Below are positions 24,010 to 32,342 of a stretch of DNA of 40,371 nt, one piece after another (position 1 is the stretch's first letter; every line of letters begins with the position of its first letter). The notes below the pieces were generated by a model. It searched no databases and had not been told where the DNA came from. It worked only from the letters and a program-made list of their open reading frames with translations. Made by a program: the position numbers and the translations under genes. Origin of the DNA: Gammaproteobacteria bacterium (lineage in GTDB: Bacteria; Pseudomonadota; Gammaproteobacteria; Coxiellales; Coxiellaceae); NCBI GenBank assembly GCA_026399315.1, contig JAPLRF010000072.1:1-40371 (forward strand), read 5' to 3'.

Positions 24010-25514
24010 GCGACAGTAAGCATTCCCTTAGATTAAAGCGATTGGGTATTGATACCTATAAAGAACCTGTTATTTATATCCGTAAAAATTGCCATATTTG
24101 CCGCTCGGAAGGATTTGAAGCGCAAGCCCGTGTTTTGATTACCTTAAAAAATCATTTCATGATTGCAACGGTTAATATGATTGATTCCGATTTATTATCT
24201 ATCGGTGAAGCTAGTTTATCGAATTACGCATGGGGATTTTTACATGCATCCGAAGGTGATGTGGTTTCTTTATCGCACCCCAAAATTTTAAGTTCATTAA
24301 AATCAGTAAGAGCCAAAGTGTGCGGCCATGAATTAAAAAAAAATGAAATAAAAAATATTATCGAAGATGTTACGGCTGGCTTATATTCAGATATTCACAT
24401 AGCCACTTTTTTAGCGGGTTGTGCAGGCGGTAGATTAAACGAAAGAGAAATTTTAAGTTTAACTGAGGCGATGATTAATGTTGGAAATCGCCTTACCTGG
24501 CCTTCAGAGCTTGTGGTTGATAAGCATTGTATTGGTGGTATTCCAGGTAATCGAACAAGCATGTTGGTCGTTCCCATTGTCACGGCATTTGGGTTAATTA
24601 TGCCAAAAACGTCTTCACGCGCAATTACATCACCATCGGGAACAGCAGATACGATGGAAGTTTTGGCGCCTGTTGATTTGGATTTAGCAACGATGCGTAA
24701 AGTAGTTGAGCAAGAAAATGGGTGCATTGCTTTGGGTGGCTCAATACGATTAAGCCCAGCAGATGATATTTTGATACAAGTAGAGCACGCTATTGATCTT
24801 GATAGTGAAGGACAAATGGTCGCCTCCATTTTGTCTAAAAAAATTGCGGCAGGTTCAACACACATTATTATTGATATTCCGACAGGACTGACAGCCAAGG
24901 TACGTACCGATAAAATGGGCCTAATGCTTGAGAAATACTTGATTAACGTTGGAAAATCACTGGGTGTTAAAGTGCAGTGCACTTTTTCTGATGGTTCACA
25001 ACCAGTGGGTCGTGGCATTGGACCAGCATTAGAAGCAAAAGATGTTTTGGCTGTTTTACAAAACAATAAAAATGCGCCACAGGATTTGCGTGAGCATGCC
25101 TTAGTATTGGCAGGAAAAGTACTAGAATATTCAAGTAAAGTGATTCCTGGGACAGGAAAAAAAGTGGCAGAAGATATTTTGAATTCAGGTCAAGCATGGA
25201 AAAAATTTCAGGCGATCTGTCGAGCACAAGGCGGCATGTTTGAACCCCCTGTCGCTACGTTTCAACATATTGTTACCGCAAAACACGCAGGAAAAGTATC
25301 ATCAATTAATAATAGGTTGGTTTCACGGTTAGCGAGATTAACAGGCGCGCCGCGCACAAAATCAGCAGGCATAGAATTATTAACGCCTGTCGGAAAGGTT
25401 GTTGAAAAAAATGAACCGCTTTTTATTATGCATGCGGATTTGGCGGGCGTACTAAAATACGCTGTGAGCTATATGAATCAAGAGACAGATATTATATCAA
25501 TCATTAGCGATTGA
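24006..25514 (+). CDS. deoA: AMP/thymidine phosphorylase family enzyme
   Basis: 502 residues from ATG 24006 (coupled ATGA), close to the size of archaeal AMP phosphorylase and of the ~500-residue 'putative thymidine phosphorylases' of proteobacteria, and longer than the ~440-residue E. coli DeoA. The N-terminal ~90-residue extra domain (VIYIRKNCHICRSEGF, VNMIDSDLL, VVSLSHP) is typical of that long class. The catalytic core has KHCIGGIPGNRTSMLVVPI and PKTSSRAITSPSGTADTMEVL, which bind phosphate and ribose. Expected reaction: AMP (or a nucleoside) + phosphate to ribose 1,5-bisphosphate (or ribose 1-phosphate) + base. The neighbouring PRPP synthetase suggests AMP as substrate. No RubisCO or ribose-1,5-bisphosphate isomerase gene is present. 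Plain thymidine phosphorylase activity remains possible. Confidence 0.9.
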   Translation: MSDSKHSLRLKRLGIDTYKEPVIYIRKNCHICRSEGFEAQARVLITLKNHFMIATVNMIDSDLLSIGEASLSNYAWGFLHASEGDVVSLSHPKILSSLKSVRAKVCGHELKKNEIKNIIEDVTAGLYSDIHIATFLAGCAGGRLNEREILSLTEAMINVGNRLTWPSELVVDKHCIGGIPGNRTSMLVVPIVTAFGLIMPKTSSRAITSPSGTADTMEVLAPVDLDLATMRKVVEQENGCIALGGSIRLSPADDILIQVEHAIDLDSEGQMVASILSKKIAAGSTHIIIDIPTGLTAKVRTDKMGLMLEKYLINVGKSLGVKVQCTFSDGSQPVGRGIGPALEAKDVLAVLQNNKNAPQDLREHALVLAGKVLEYSSKVIPGTGKKVAEDILNSGQAWKKFQAICRAQGGMFEPPVATFQHIVTAKHAGKVSSINNRLVSRLARLTGAPRTKSAGIELLTPVGKVVEKNEPLFIMHADLAGVLKYAVSYMNQETDIISIISD

Positions 25515-25557
25515 CAGTAAAATAACCCCAGTCAGCGCAAACTTAAAAGGATTTTAA

Positions 25558-26436
25558 ATGAAAACGCTGTTATTTTCGCTATTTGATAGCGATAAGCTCG
25601 CCTCTTTGATTAATAAAAAAAATAATTTCGAAGTAGGCAATATTGAGTTTAGACAATTTCCTGACGATGAAACATACGTAAAAATAAATTCTGACATTAG
25701 TATCAAAAAAATTATTTTCATTGTTAATTTGGCCCATCCCAACACCAAGATTTTACCCTTACTTTTTGCATGTAAAACTGCACGTGATTTAGGGGCAACA
25801 GAAATAGGACTCATCTCACCCTATCTTGTTTACATGAGGCAAGACAAACAATTTAACCCGGGTGAAGGCGTCACATCCCGATATTTCGCTGAAATTTTAT
25901 CTCATTATTTTAGTTGGATAATAACGGTGGATCCCCATTTGCATCGCTATCACGGACTCAATGAAGTATATAAAATACCAACAACTGTGCTACATGCCAT
26001 TGATAGTATTTCAAAATGGATAACTGATAATATCAATAAACCCATTATCATTGGGCCAGATCAGGAAAGTAAGCAGTGGGCTGAAACAATAGCAAAAAAA
26101 ATTAATTCGCCTTTTGTTATTTTAAATAAGATCAGAAAAGGGGACCGTTCTGTTGAGATATCTTCTCCAGAGGTGTCGCAATATCCAAATCATACACCTG
26201 TCCTTATTGACGATATTATTTCGAGCGGAAAAACCATGCTCGAATCCATTAAAAATCTCAATGCACTTAAAATGAAATCATGCGTTTGTATCGGGATTCA
26301 TGCGATTTTTGCAGGAAACGCATATCAAGACCTATTAAATGCTGGCGCCAGGGTTGTGACTACCAATTCAATTCCGCATATTTCAAATGAGATTGATTTG
26401 AGTCACCTTATTTTTGATGCTGTAAGAGCATATTGA
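25558..26436 (+). CDS. prs: Ribose-phosphate pyrophosphokinase (short form)
   Basis: 292 residues, shorter than the ~315 of the housekeeping enzyme and closer to archaeal forms. It makes PRPP from ribose 5-phosphate and ATP. Seen: MRQDKQFNPGEGVTSRYFAEIL (ATP/regulatory loop), ITVDPHLHRYHG (metal site), IGPDQESKQWA, and the PRPP-binding loop VLIDDIISSGKTM. It starts 43 bases after the phosphorylase with an AAAAGGA site. As a probable second copy, its pairing with a phosphorylase suggests a dedicated role in nucleotide ribose recycling rather than general supply. Confidence 0.9.
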   Translation: MKTLLFSLFDSDKLASLINKKNNFEVGNIEFRQFPDDETYVKINSDISIKKIIFIVNLAHPNTKILPLLFACKTARDLGATEIGLISPYLVYMRQDKQFNPGEGVTSRYFAEILSHYFSWIITVDPHLHRYHGLNEVYKIPTTVLHAIDSISKWITDNINKPIIIGPDQESKQWAETIAKKINSPFVILNKIRKGDRSVEISSPEVSQYPNHTPVLIDDIISSGKTMLESIKNLNALKMKSCVCIGIHAIFAGNAYQDLLNAGARVVTTNSIPHISNEIDLSHLIFDAVRAY

Positions 26437-26452
26437 GTATGGGAATATTAAA

Positions 26453-27694
26453 ATGCTTCATATTTTACTGTCATTTGTGATTTCGATGTTGATGGGTTTG
26501 CTGATTGGCATTGAACGTGAACATAGCCATGCGGAAGGTGTTCAACCAATAGGTGTTAGAACATTTATTTTATTTTCATTGATGGGCACCGTAGCAGCGT
26601 TTATTAATCAAAATCAATTAACCTTGGTTATCAGTTGTTTTGTATTTGCCATTATTATTATAGGCTATCTCCGCTCTACGTCTGTCAAGGTAAAAAAAAT
26701 TGATATTGGCATTACAACAGAAGTTTCTGCTGGTATTGTCTATTGCTTAGGCTACCTTACTTTCTTTGAAAACATTTTAAGCGTGATTATCAGCGCATTT
26801 GTTTTATTAGTGTTAATTGAACGACAGCGTTTGCACAGAATTGCGCGTCAAAAATTTGCTGCACATGAAATTGAAACCGTTATTATATTAATAATTTTTT
26901 CCCTGGGTGTTATTCCGATTTTACCAGATCATCCAATTGACACATGGAGTCTTTTTAATCCAAGGAATGTAGGCATCTTGATCATGACTATTGCGATCAT
27001 TCAATTTGGTGGTTATGTTGCAATTAAATTATTGGGTGAGAAAATAGGTTTGGCTGTGACGGGCTTTTTAGGGGGCTTTGTTTCTAGCACTCTGATATTT
27101 TTCAACCTATCCCACACATTAAAAGCACACCCCAAAAGCGCTCTTACCGTTATAGCATCAGGTATTTTAGCAGTGTTGGCAATGTTGATCGAGGTGATGG
27201 CTATTATCCTTGTTGCTTCCCCCGTTTTTTTTCTATATATCCTTAAGCCAATTATTGTCATGTGCGCAATTTGTGTTGTTTTCATTTGCTTATTATTGCG
27301 CTATGAAAAAAATAAAGGGCACAAACTCAATTCTTCCATGCAATCACTTAATCTTCTTTCTTTATTTAAAAGCGCCATTTTAATTGCGATAACATTAATA
27401 TTAATTGCCTTAGCGCGTCGTTTTATTGATACAGATGCATTATTAATTATCGCATTTTTGACGGGCCTTTTTGAAATTCACGGTATTTCATTGGCTACCG
27501 CGCTGCTTTATCTAAATCAGCATTTGGCAATCAATACAGCAAGTGCAATTTTATTTACAGCCTTGTGTGCAGCTTTTGTTTCAAAAATAGTATTATTGTG
27601 GGTTTTGACGCCGCGCCGCTTTGCTTTTCAAACAACCTGTTGCTTGTTAACGATTGTTGCGGGTGGGGGAGTAACGTATTGGTTAACGATGTAA
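26453..27694 (+). CDS. MgtC/SapB + DUF4010 membrane protein
   Basis: 413 residues with about 11-12 hydrophobic segments. The N-terminal third is MgtC/SapB-like (MGLLIGIEREHSH, QPIGVRTFILFSLMGTVAAF), the C-terminal part DUF4010 (GFLGGFVSSTLIFFNLSH, FLTGLFEIHGISLATALL). Such proteins sit in the inner membrane; MgtC is linked to magnesium starvation and intramacrophage survival, but the function of this long class is unknown. It starts 16 bases after prs and closes the MBL-deoA-prs run. Confidence 0.88.
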   Translation: MLHILLSFVISMLMGLLIGIEREHSHAEGVQPIGVRTFILFSLMGTVAAFINQNQLTLVISCFVFAIIIIGYLRSTSVKVKKIDIGITTEVSAGIVYCLGYLTFFENILSVIISAFVLLVLIERQRLHRIARQKFAAHEIETVIILIIFSLGVIPILPDHPIDTWSLFNPRNVGILIMTIAIIQFGGYVAIKLLGEKIGLAVTGFLGGFVSSTLIFFNLSHTLKAHPKSALTVIASGILAVLAMLIEVMAIILVASPVFFLYILKPIIVMCAICVVFICLLLRYEKNKGHKLNSSMQSLNLLSLFKSAILIAITLILIALARRFIDTDALLIIAFLTGLFEIHGISLATALLYLNQHLAINTASAILFTALCAAFVSKIVLLWVLTPRRFAFQTTCCLLTIVAGGGVTYWLTM

Positions 27695-27703
27695 ATTTTT
27701 CTG

Positions 27704-27732
27704 TTGACACCAACAACGTCGGCGATGATAAT
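27704..27732 (+). promoter_or_regulatory. Sigma70 promoter TTGACA-N17-GATAAT
   Basis: Perfect -35 TTGACA (27704-27709), 17-bp spacer and GATAAT (27727-27732). The expected start of transcription is about 27739, so the following gene would have a leader of only about 11 bases from ATG 27750. It separates the four-gene cassette from the preceding operon. Confidence 0.55.
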
Positions 27733-27749
27733 TCTTGTTTCAACATGAG

Positions 27750-28883
27750 ATGGATTTTGTGTTAGCCATTTTTGACCAAAGTGATTTTCCTGCTCTTGGC
27801 AATGACCTTGACTGCGCTTCGTTTTCTATTGCACGTGAATTATTGAATTGCTCCCCGACCGAATGGGTCAGCAATGTTGACACGCAGTTTGCAGCACTGA
27901 TATTCAATGATCATGCTTGTGTATTAACCATTAATCAAAAAGAATATGCAAACGCCATTGTTTGCTCTCCTTATACAACTTATGTTACCTATGCCTTAAG
28001 TGAATTAAAGAAATTTTCAAAGTGGTGGGTTAAATTATTGGTGCTTATTAATGCTGTATTAATGTCTATTATTTGCCGTATAACACAGTTTAATAAAATT
28101 GTTCAAATTAATAATAATTTAAATAGCTTGCTAAAACACCCAGAGCAATTTATTTCCTTGTTACCTGAAATAACGGCCAGCACAGTTCGAAAATATCCGG
28201 AACATGCGATTACTTTCTTCAGAGTGAATGAAGCTTTAGATAAGTTATTCTTAAATGCACTAGAAGAAAATGGCTATATTATCTTCCCAGACAGAATGGC
28301 CCATGTTTTTTCTCCGGGTGATTTTATGCAACATAGCCATACTAAGCGCGACATGATTTTACTGCGTAAATCAACTTATGAAATTGTGCCACATGAAAAT
28401 TTAACTGAAAATGATGCTGAGCGCATTGCAGAATTGTACCGATCACTTTTTATCGATAAACATTCAAAAAAGAATCCTATCTATACCGAAAAGTATTTTG
28501 AAAATGCCATTCGCAATCGGTGGCATACTTATGTAGCACTACGTAGTCCAGATGGAAGGATAGATGGATTTATCAGCTGGTTTGAAAGTGAGAACAGAAT
28601 GATATGCGGGCCGTTGGGTTATGATGCTGAAGTGGATCGTAAAATGGGCTTGTATCGTCAATTGGTTGCGTTATGTTTAAAACATGCTGATAATCATAAA
28701 ATCGTGTTTAATATGGGTGGCGGATCAAATGAATTTAAGCTTAATCGTGGCAGTACAGAAACAGCAGAATACACTGCGGTGTATTGCAAACACCTACCTT
28801 ATTATCGACACATCCCATGGAAAATATTTCAATGGGCATTTAATAAAATGCTCAGAAAAATAGTGGATAACGCAGCATTGTAA
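27750..28883 (+). CDS. GNAT/FemAB-like acyltransferase (predicted)
   Basis: 377 residues if ATG 27750 is used. I prefer this to the TTG at 27735, which would lie upstream of the expected transcription start. The C-terminal ~180 residues (ERIAELYRSLFIDKHSKKNP … ALRSPDGRIDGFISWF … MICGPLGYDAEVDRKMGLYRQLVA … FNMGGGSNEFKLNRGS … YCKHLPYYRHIPW) read like a GNAT/FemAB-type acyltransferase: a beta-strand pair with a cofactor-binding turn and an ending typical of FemAB-like proteins. A short hydrophobic stretch near residues 97-115 (WWVKLLVLINAVLMSIICRI) may associate with membrane. The N-terminal half I do not recognise. It heads a run with a dioxygenase, a nucleotidyltransferase and a CDP-alcohol transferase, so it may N-acylate a small head group. 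Confidence 0.6.
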   Translation: MDFVLAIFDQSDFPALGNDLDCASFSIARELLNCSPTEWVSNVDTQFAALIFNDHACVLTINQKEYANAIVCSPYTTYVTYALSELKKFSKWWVKLLVLINAVLMSIICRITQFNKIVQINNNLNSLLKHPEQFISLLPEITASTVRKYPEHAITFFRVNEALDKLFLNALEENGYIIFPDRMAHVFSPGDFMQHSHTKRDMILLRKSTYEIVPHENLTENDAERIAELYRSLFIDKHSKKNPIYTEKYFENAIRNRWHTYVALRSPDGRIDGFISWFESENRMICGPLGYDAEVDRKMGLYRQLVALCLKHADNHKIVFNMGGGSNEFKLNRGSTETAEYTAVYCKHLPYYRHIPWKIFQWAFNKMLRKIVDNAAL

Positions 28884-28902
28884 TATAGATTAAGGGGCTT
28901 TT

Positions 28903-29616
28903 ATGGAAGTTATCGAGTCATCGCTATTGCATATTGATCATTGTATTGAAAATATGACGGATATCAATCGCCTTTCCAAGAAATTTCAGGAAAATAAATT
29001 TATTTATATTGATAATTTTATTTCATCTGAGTGGGTCAAAAACAATTTCTGTACTGAAATTGAAAATTGTACGCCAAGCATTCATCGCGTAAAAATTAAA
29101 ACATTTAAACAGTCTGGCAGCACCAGTAGTCAGCTTTTAGAAAAGCATGCGCCTAGTATATTTTCTTTGTATCACCTAGCATGTTTCAAAAAATTGATTG
29201 AAACTATTGTTGGTGTGCCCTTGCAACGTTGCCCTTCTGATGATTTGCATTCAGTTGCGCTATATCATTACACGGAACCTGGCGATTATATTGGTGTTCA
29301 TTATGACAAGTCATTTTATCGTGGGAAGCGTTATACGGTTTTACTCGGATTGATTCAAGACTCGGTTTCTTCTAAATTGGTCTGTTATCCCGGATCATCA
29401 AAACTAAACCGCCGTAAAAATCCAATTGAAATTTATACGCATCCAGGCACATTGGTTATTTTTGATGGGGATGCGTTGTGGCATGAAGTTACCCCCCTAG
29501 CAGAAAATGAAAGGCGTGTTATTTTAACGATGGAATTTGTAACAGATACGCGCATGACAGTTGTGAATCGCTGGGTATCGAAGCTTAAAGACAAACTGCT
29601 CTATTTTGGAAAATAA
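28903..29616 (+). CDS. 2-oxoglutarate/Fe(II)-dependent oxygenase
   Basis: 237 residues with the double-stranded beta-helix layout. The metal triad is HxD in IGVHYDKSFY (about 126-135) and the distal His in DGDALWHEVTPL, followed by the 2OG-binding Arg in ENERRVILTMEF. Such enzymes hydroxylate or halogenate small molecules, or hydroxylate proteins. SD AAGGGG is near the ATG; the gene starts 19 bases after the acyltransferase. The substrate is unknown; the neighbouring activation genes suggest a small-molecule or lipid head group. An oxidative demethylase or prolyl-hydroxylase-like enzyme is also possible. Confidence 0.8.
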   Translation: MEVIESSLLHIDHCIENMTDINRLSKKFQENKFIYIDNFISSEWVKNNFCTEIENCTPSIHRVKIKTFKQSGSTSSQLLEKHAPSIFSLYHLACFKKLIETIVGVPLQRCPSDDLHSVALYHYTEPGDYIGVHYDKSFYRGKRYTVLLGLIQDSVSSKLVCYPGSSKLNRRKNPIEIYTHPGTLVIFDGDALWHEVTPLAENERRVILTMEFVTDTRMTVVNRWVSKLKDKLLYFGK

Positions 29617-29619
29617 ATA

Positions 29620-30393
29620 ATGGATGCTGTCATATTAGCTGCGGGCATGGGTTCACGTATACGTGAGATGCACGATTTGCCCAAGGGGTTTATTTGCCTT
29701 GGTGATCAGCCAATTATTGTCGAATCAATTCAAAAATTGAAAGCATGCGGCATTCGTAAAATTTTAATTGTAACGGGATATGCGTCAGAATATTATGATG
29801 ATCTTGCAAAAAATATTGATGGAATAAGCACAGTGCATAATCCGAATTATCAATGCTCAGGTAGTTTGTATTCTTTATATTGCGCAAAAGATTGGGTGAG
29901 AAATGATTTTTTGATTTTAGAATCAGATATTATTTATGAAAAGAAAGCCATTGAGTTATTAATCAACAATCATGATAATAATGTTATTTTGCTGAGTGGA
30001 GAAACGCAATCCAGTGACGAAGTGTATGTAGAAGCGTTGGATAAAAAACTCATTAAAATGAGTAAACAAAAAAATCAACTGAATGAACATAAAATTTATG
30101 GTGAATTTGTCGGCATTAACAAAATGGCCTATCTTGATTATCAAAAATTAGTATTGCAGCTTGATGAAAATCCAGCGATATTAAAATCGGGGCATTATGA
30201 AGAACAAGGTTTTGTATCAATGACAAAGAATGTTGATGTGTTTTGCTTGAAAGAAAATAATTTACTTTGGTGCGAAATTGACAATCGATTTCAATATGAG
30301 AGAGCGAAAGCTTTATACTTAAAAATACAGAAACGCAGCCAGCAGGCTGGGTGTTTCAAAAGCACAGAAACGCTGCCGGCAGGCTGCGTGTGA
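29620..30393 (+). CDS. LicC-like nucleotidyltransferase (sugar/choline phosphate cytidylyltransferase family)
   Basis: 257 residues. N-terminal LAAGMGSRIREMHDLPKGFI, the NTP-binding loop with Lys, then NPNYQCSGSLYSLYCA and DFLILESDIIYEKKAI (metal Asp/Glu) and CEIDNRFQYERAKALY at the C-terminal end of the fold. Closest in outline to CTP:phosphocholine cytidylyltransferases (LicC) and related enzymes that activate phospho-alcohols. Adjacent to a CDP-alcohol transferase, which would use the CDP-alcohol product. The last ~20 residues (QQAGCF … LPAGCV) come from two tandem REP-like units (30327-30393), so the native end of the protein may have been shifted by repeat insertion. Confidence 0.8.
   Translation: MDAVILAAGMGSRIREMHDLPKGFICLGDQPIIVESIQKLKACGIRKILIVTGYASEYYDDLAKNIDGISTVHNPNYQCSGSLYSLYCAKDWVRNDFLILESDIIYEKKAIELLINNHDNNVILLSGETQSSDEVYVEALDKKLIKMSKQKNQLNEHKIYGEFVGINKMAYLDYQKLVLQLDENPAILKSGHYEEQGFVSMTKNVDVFCLKENNLLWCEIDNRFQYERAKALYLKIQKRSQQAGCFKSTETLPAGCV
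30327..30393 (+). repeat. Two tandem REP-like units
   Basis: Two 30-base units, 30327-30356 and 30364-30393, both beginning ACAGAAACGC and containing CAGGCTG. Each has a small dyad (CAGCC..GGCTG; CTGCCGGCAG). They encode the last residues of the preceding gene and recur at 37235-37262 and (diverged) 22311-22339 and 4441-4464. Confidence 0.65.
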
Positions 30394-30419
30394 TTTAAAG
30401 CAATAAAAAGGCTAGCAAG

Positions 30420-31112
30420 ATGAACAACAAAACCCAGATCATCCCCAGTGATTACCAAGATTATGTCTACCGACTCACGTATTATTTGTTACGTAATGTC
30501 GCACCCTATATTCCCGATCGAATTAAGCCCAATCAAATTACTGTTCTTGCCTTCATATCAGCAATGCTTGGCACTGGATTACTTTTTTTTGTAAAATCCC
30601 CCGCGGCTTATCTTTATTGGGTTATCTTTAATTTGATTTGGTTTTTACTGGATGCGTTGGACGGCATGCATGCAAGACTAAGTAATCAATCGTCCGAATA
30701 TGGCGCTTTTTTGGATCATGCGCTTGATAATATTTATTTTGTTTTTATGCTAACTGCTTTTGCGTATAAGTTTGATTTATTGCATCTGCTGTATGTTTAT
30801 ATTATTTGTTTGCGAATTACAGCAGCGTTAATGGTGTTTACGGTGCAATGCCACACAAAAAGGCTTTATTTAAGCAAGTTCACAGGCGGGTTGGAATTTG
30901 TATTGCTGTCAACTGCACTGATTTTATCATATTGCTATCCACATCTTAATTTGGCTTTATATGCAGAAAATCCATTTCTATTGAAGTGCATTAATCTATT
31001 AAGTTTACAGCAAGGTGTTTTTATGAAATTGGCATTGCTTGTCTATTTTATTGGCGTACCGATTAACTTTGTGTTGCAGTTTCGCTTTGTGCAAAAAATT
31101 TTAGTATCATAA
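30420..31112 (+). CDS. CDP-alcohol phosphotransferase
   Basis: 230 residues, about six membrane segments. The diagnostic motif DxxDGxxAR-x8-GxxxDxxxD is complete: LLDALDGMHARLSNQSSEYG followed by AFLDHALDN (about residues 75-105). It transfers a phospho-alcohol from a CDP-alcohol to an acceptor alcohol such as diacylglycerol. With the LicC-like gene upstream it can form a CDP-choline/ethanolamine-type branch for a phospholipid or glycan head group. The start lies 26 bases after the nucleotidyltransferase. Its 3' end overlaps the convergent MFS gene by 50 bases. Confidence 0.88.
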   Translation: MNNKTQIIPSDYQDYVYRLTYYLLRNVAPYIPDRIKPNQITVLAFISAMLGTGLLFFVKSPAAYLYWVIFNLIWFLLDALDGMHARLSNQSSEYGAFLDHALDNIYFVFMLTAFAYKFDLLHLLYVYIICLRITAALMVFTVQCHTKRLYLSKFTGGLEFVLLSTALILSYCYPHLNLALYAENPFLLKCINLLSLQQGVFMKLALLVYFIGVPINFVLQFRFVQKILVS

Positions 31113-32253
31113 AAGCAAGCAATGCACTGCATAATAATACGATTGCAAGCGGTGTTTGATTGTAATTATGCATGTAGGACATCAATAGGCTGCTGACAGC
31201 GCCGCCTAAAATTTGTAAAAATCCATATATTGCGCCAGCGGTTCCGGCCATTTCGGAAAAGGAGTGCATAGCGCCGGTGTAGGCATTTGAAAATACAAAA
31301 CTGGAACCAATAATATAAATAACCACTGGTATCATAATAACCAAGGTATCAATCTTGCCGATTAATCCAAAGATCAGCATGACCACACTGCCCGAAAACA
31401 TAACAGAAAGCCCGATTAATAGCATTTTATGAAAGCCAAATCGTTCAACAGTGAGCGCATTGATCAGCCCGCCCACAATAAAAAATAATCCTGAGATAGC
31501 AGATACCCAGCCAAATTGAATCGACGTTAAACCCACGTTATTTTGTAATAAAAAGGGCAGGGTAGTTAACCAAGCCAAAATTCCGCCAAAAGCAAGCATA
31601 ACGCTAAAGGTGTAGCTTAGAAAAACAGAGTGCGTGAGTAAATGCCATGTGTTTTTAAAGCCGTATCGAATGTGCGTTACTGCTAAATTAATATTGACAT
31701 GTGTTTCTTTGTACATAAAAATTGAGCCCATCAAACAGATTACAGCGTAGATAAGCAAGAAAGTAAAACAGGCGCGCCATGAAAAGAAGCGCAATAAATA
31801 ACTGCCGATTAATGGGGCGCAGGCCAATAAAACAACGCGAGACAATCCCAGAAAAGAACTTATTTTAGCAAGTCGATTACCAGAATACGCGTCTCTCATG
31901 ATAGATAAAAATAATACAGCCCCCGCGCCTGCACCAAAACCTTGTAAAAATCGACCTGTAACAAACGTATCAACATTGCTTGCAAAACGGCAAAGTAGTG
32001 AACCGAGTATGCATACGCTGATACCGATAATTAAGGGCTTTCTGCGTCCAACATGATCAGAAATAGGGCCGTAGCATAAATGTGAAACAGAAAATCCAAA
32101 CATGTAAATTGCCAACGATAACTGCATCCAGTGTTCCGTGGTATGAAAAGCATTTTGTATTGTGGGTAGTGCAGGCAAATAAACATCAGACGAAATTTGC
32201 CCAAGACAAGAAATAAGAAAGAGAAAGATAAAAAAGAGAAATGGTTTTTTCAT
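31063..32253 (-). CDS. MFS drug-resistance transporter (Bcr/CflA family)
   Basis: 396 residues from ATG 32253; a longer frame to 32349 would begin inside the start of the divergent gene. Twelve predicted membrane segments. The N-terminus contains SSDVYLPALPTIQNAFH and YGPISDHVGRRKPLIIG (the MFS A motif between segments 2 and 3), and GRFLQGFGAGAGAVLFLSIMRDAY, characteristic of Bcr/CflA proton-coupled exporters. The substrate is unknown. It is divergent from the next MFS gene, 89 bases apart, with no clear operator. Confidence 0.88.
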   Translation of the reverse strand: MKKPFLFFIFLFLISCLGQISSDVYLPALPTIQNAFHTTEHWMQLSLAIYMFGFSVSHLCYGPISDHVGRRKPLIIGISVCILGSLLCRFASNVDTFVTGRFLQGFGAGAGAVLFLSIMRDAYSGNRLAKISSFLGLSRVVLLACAPLIGSYLLRFFSWRACFTFLLIYAVICLMGSIFMYKETHVNINLAVTHIRYGFKNTWHLLTHSVFLSYTFSVMLAFGGILAWLTTLPFLLQNNVGLTSIQFGWVSAISGLFFIVGGLINALTVERFGFHKMLLIGLSVMFSGSVVMLIFGLIGKIDTLVIMIPVVIYIIGSSFVFSNAYTGAMHSFSEMAGTAGAIYGFLQILGGAVSSLLMSYMHNYNQTPLAIVLLCSALLAFMILKFFAQSETATQS

Positions 32254-32342
32254 AATGATTTTTTGGCCAAAATTTTTTGCTATGGTATCATAATTAAATT
32301 CAATGTAACTATTTGTATTTTGTGGGAAATTGGTAAACGGAC

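Noticed and set aside
24395..25066. Long minus-strand ORF of 223 codons
   Set aside because: Lies fully opposite the well-supported AMP phosphorylase; no domain or ribosome site.
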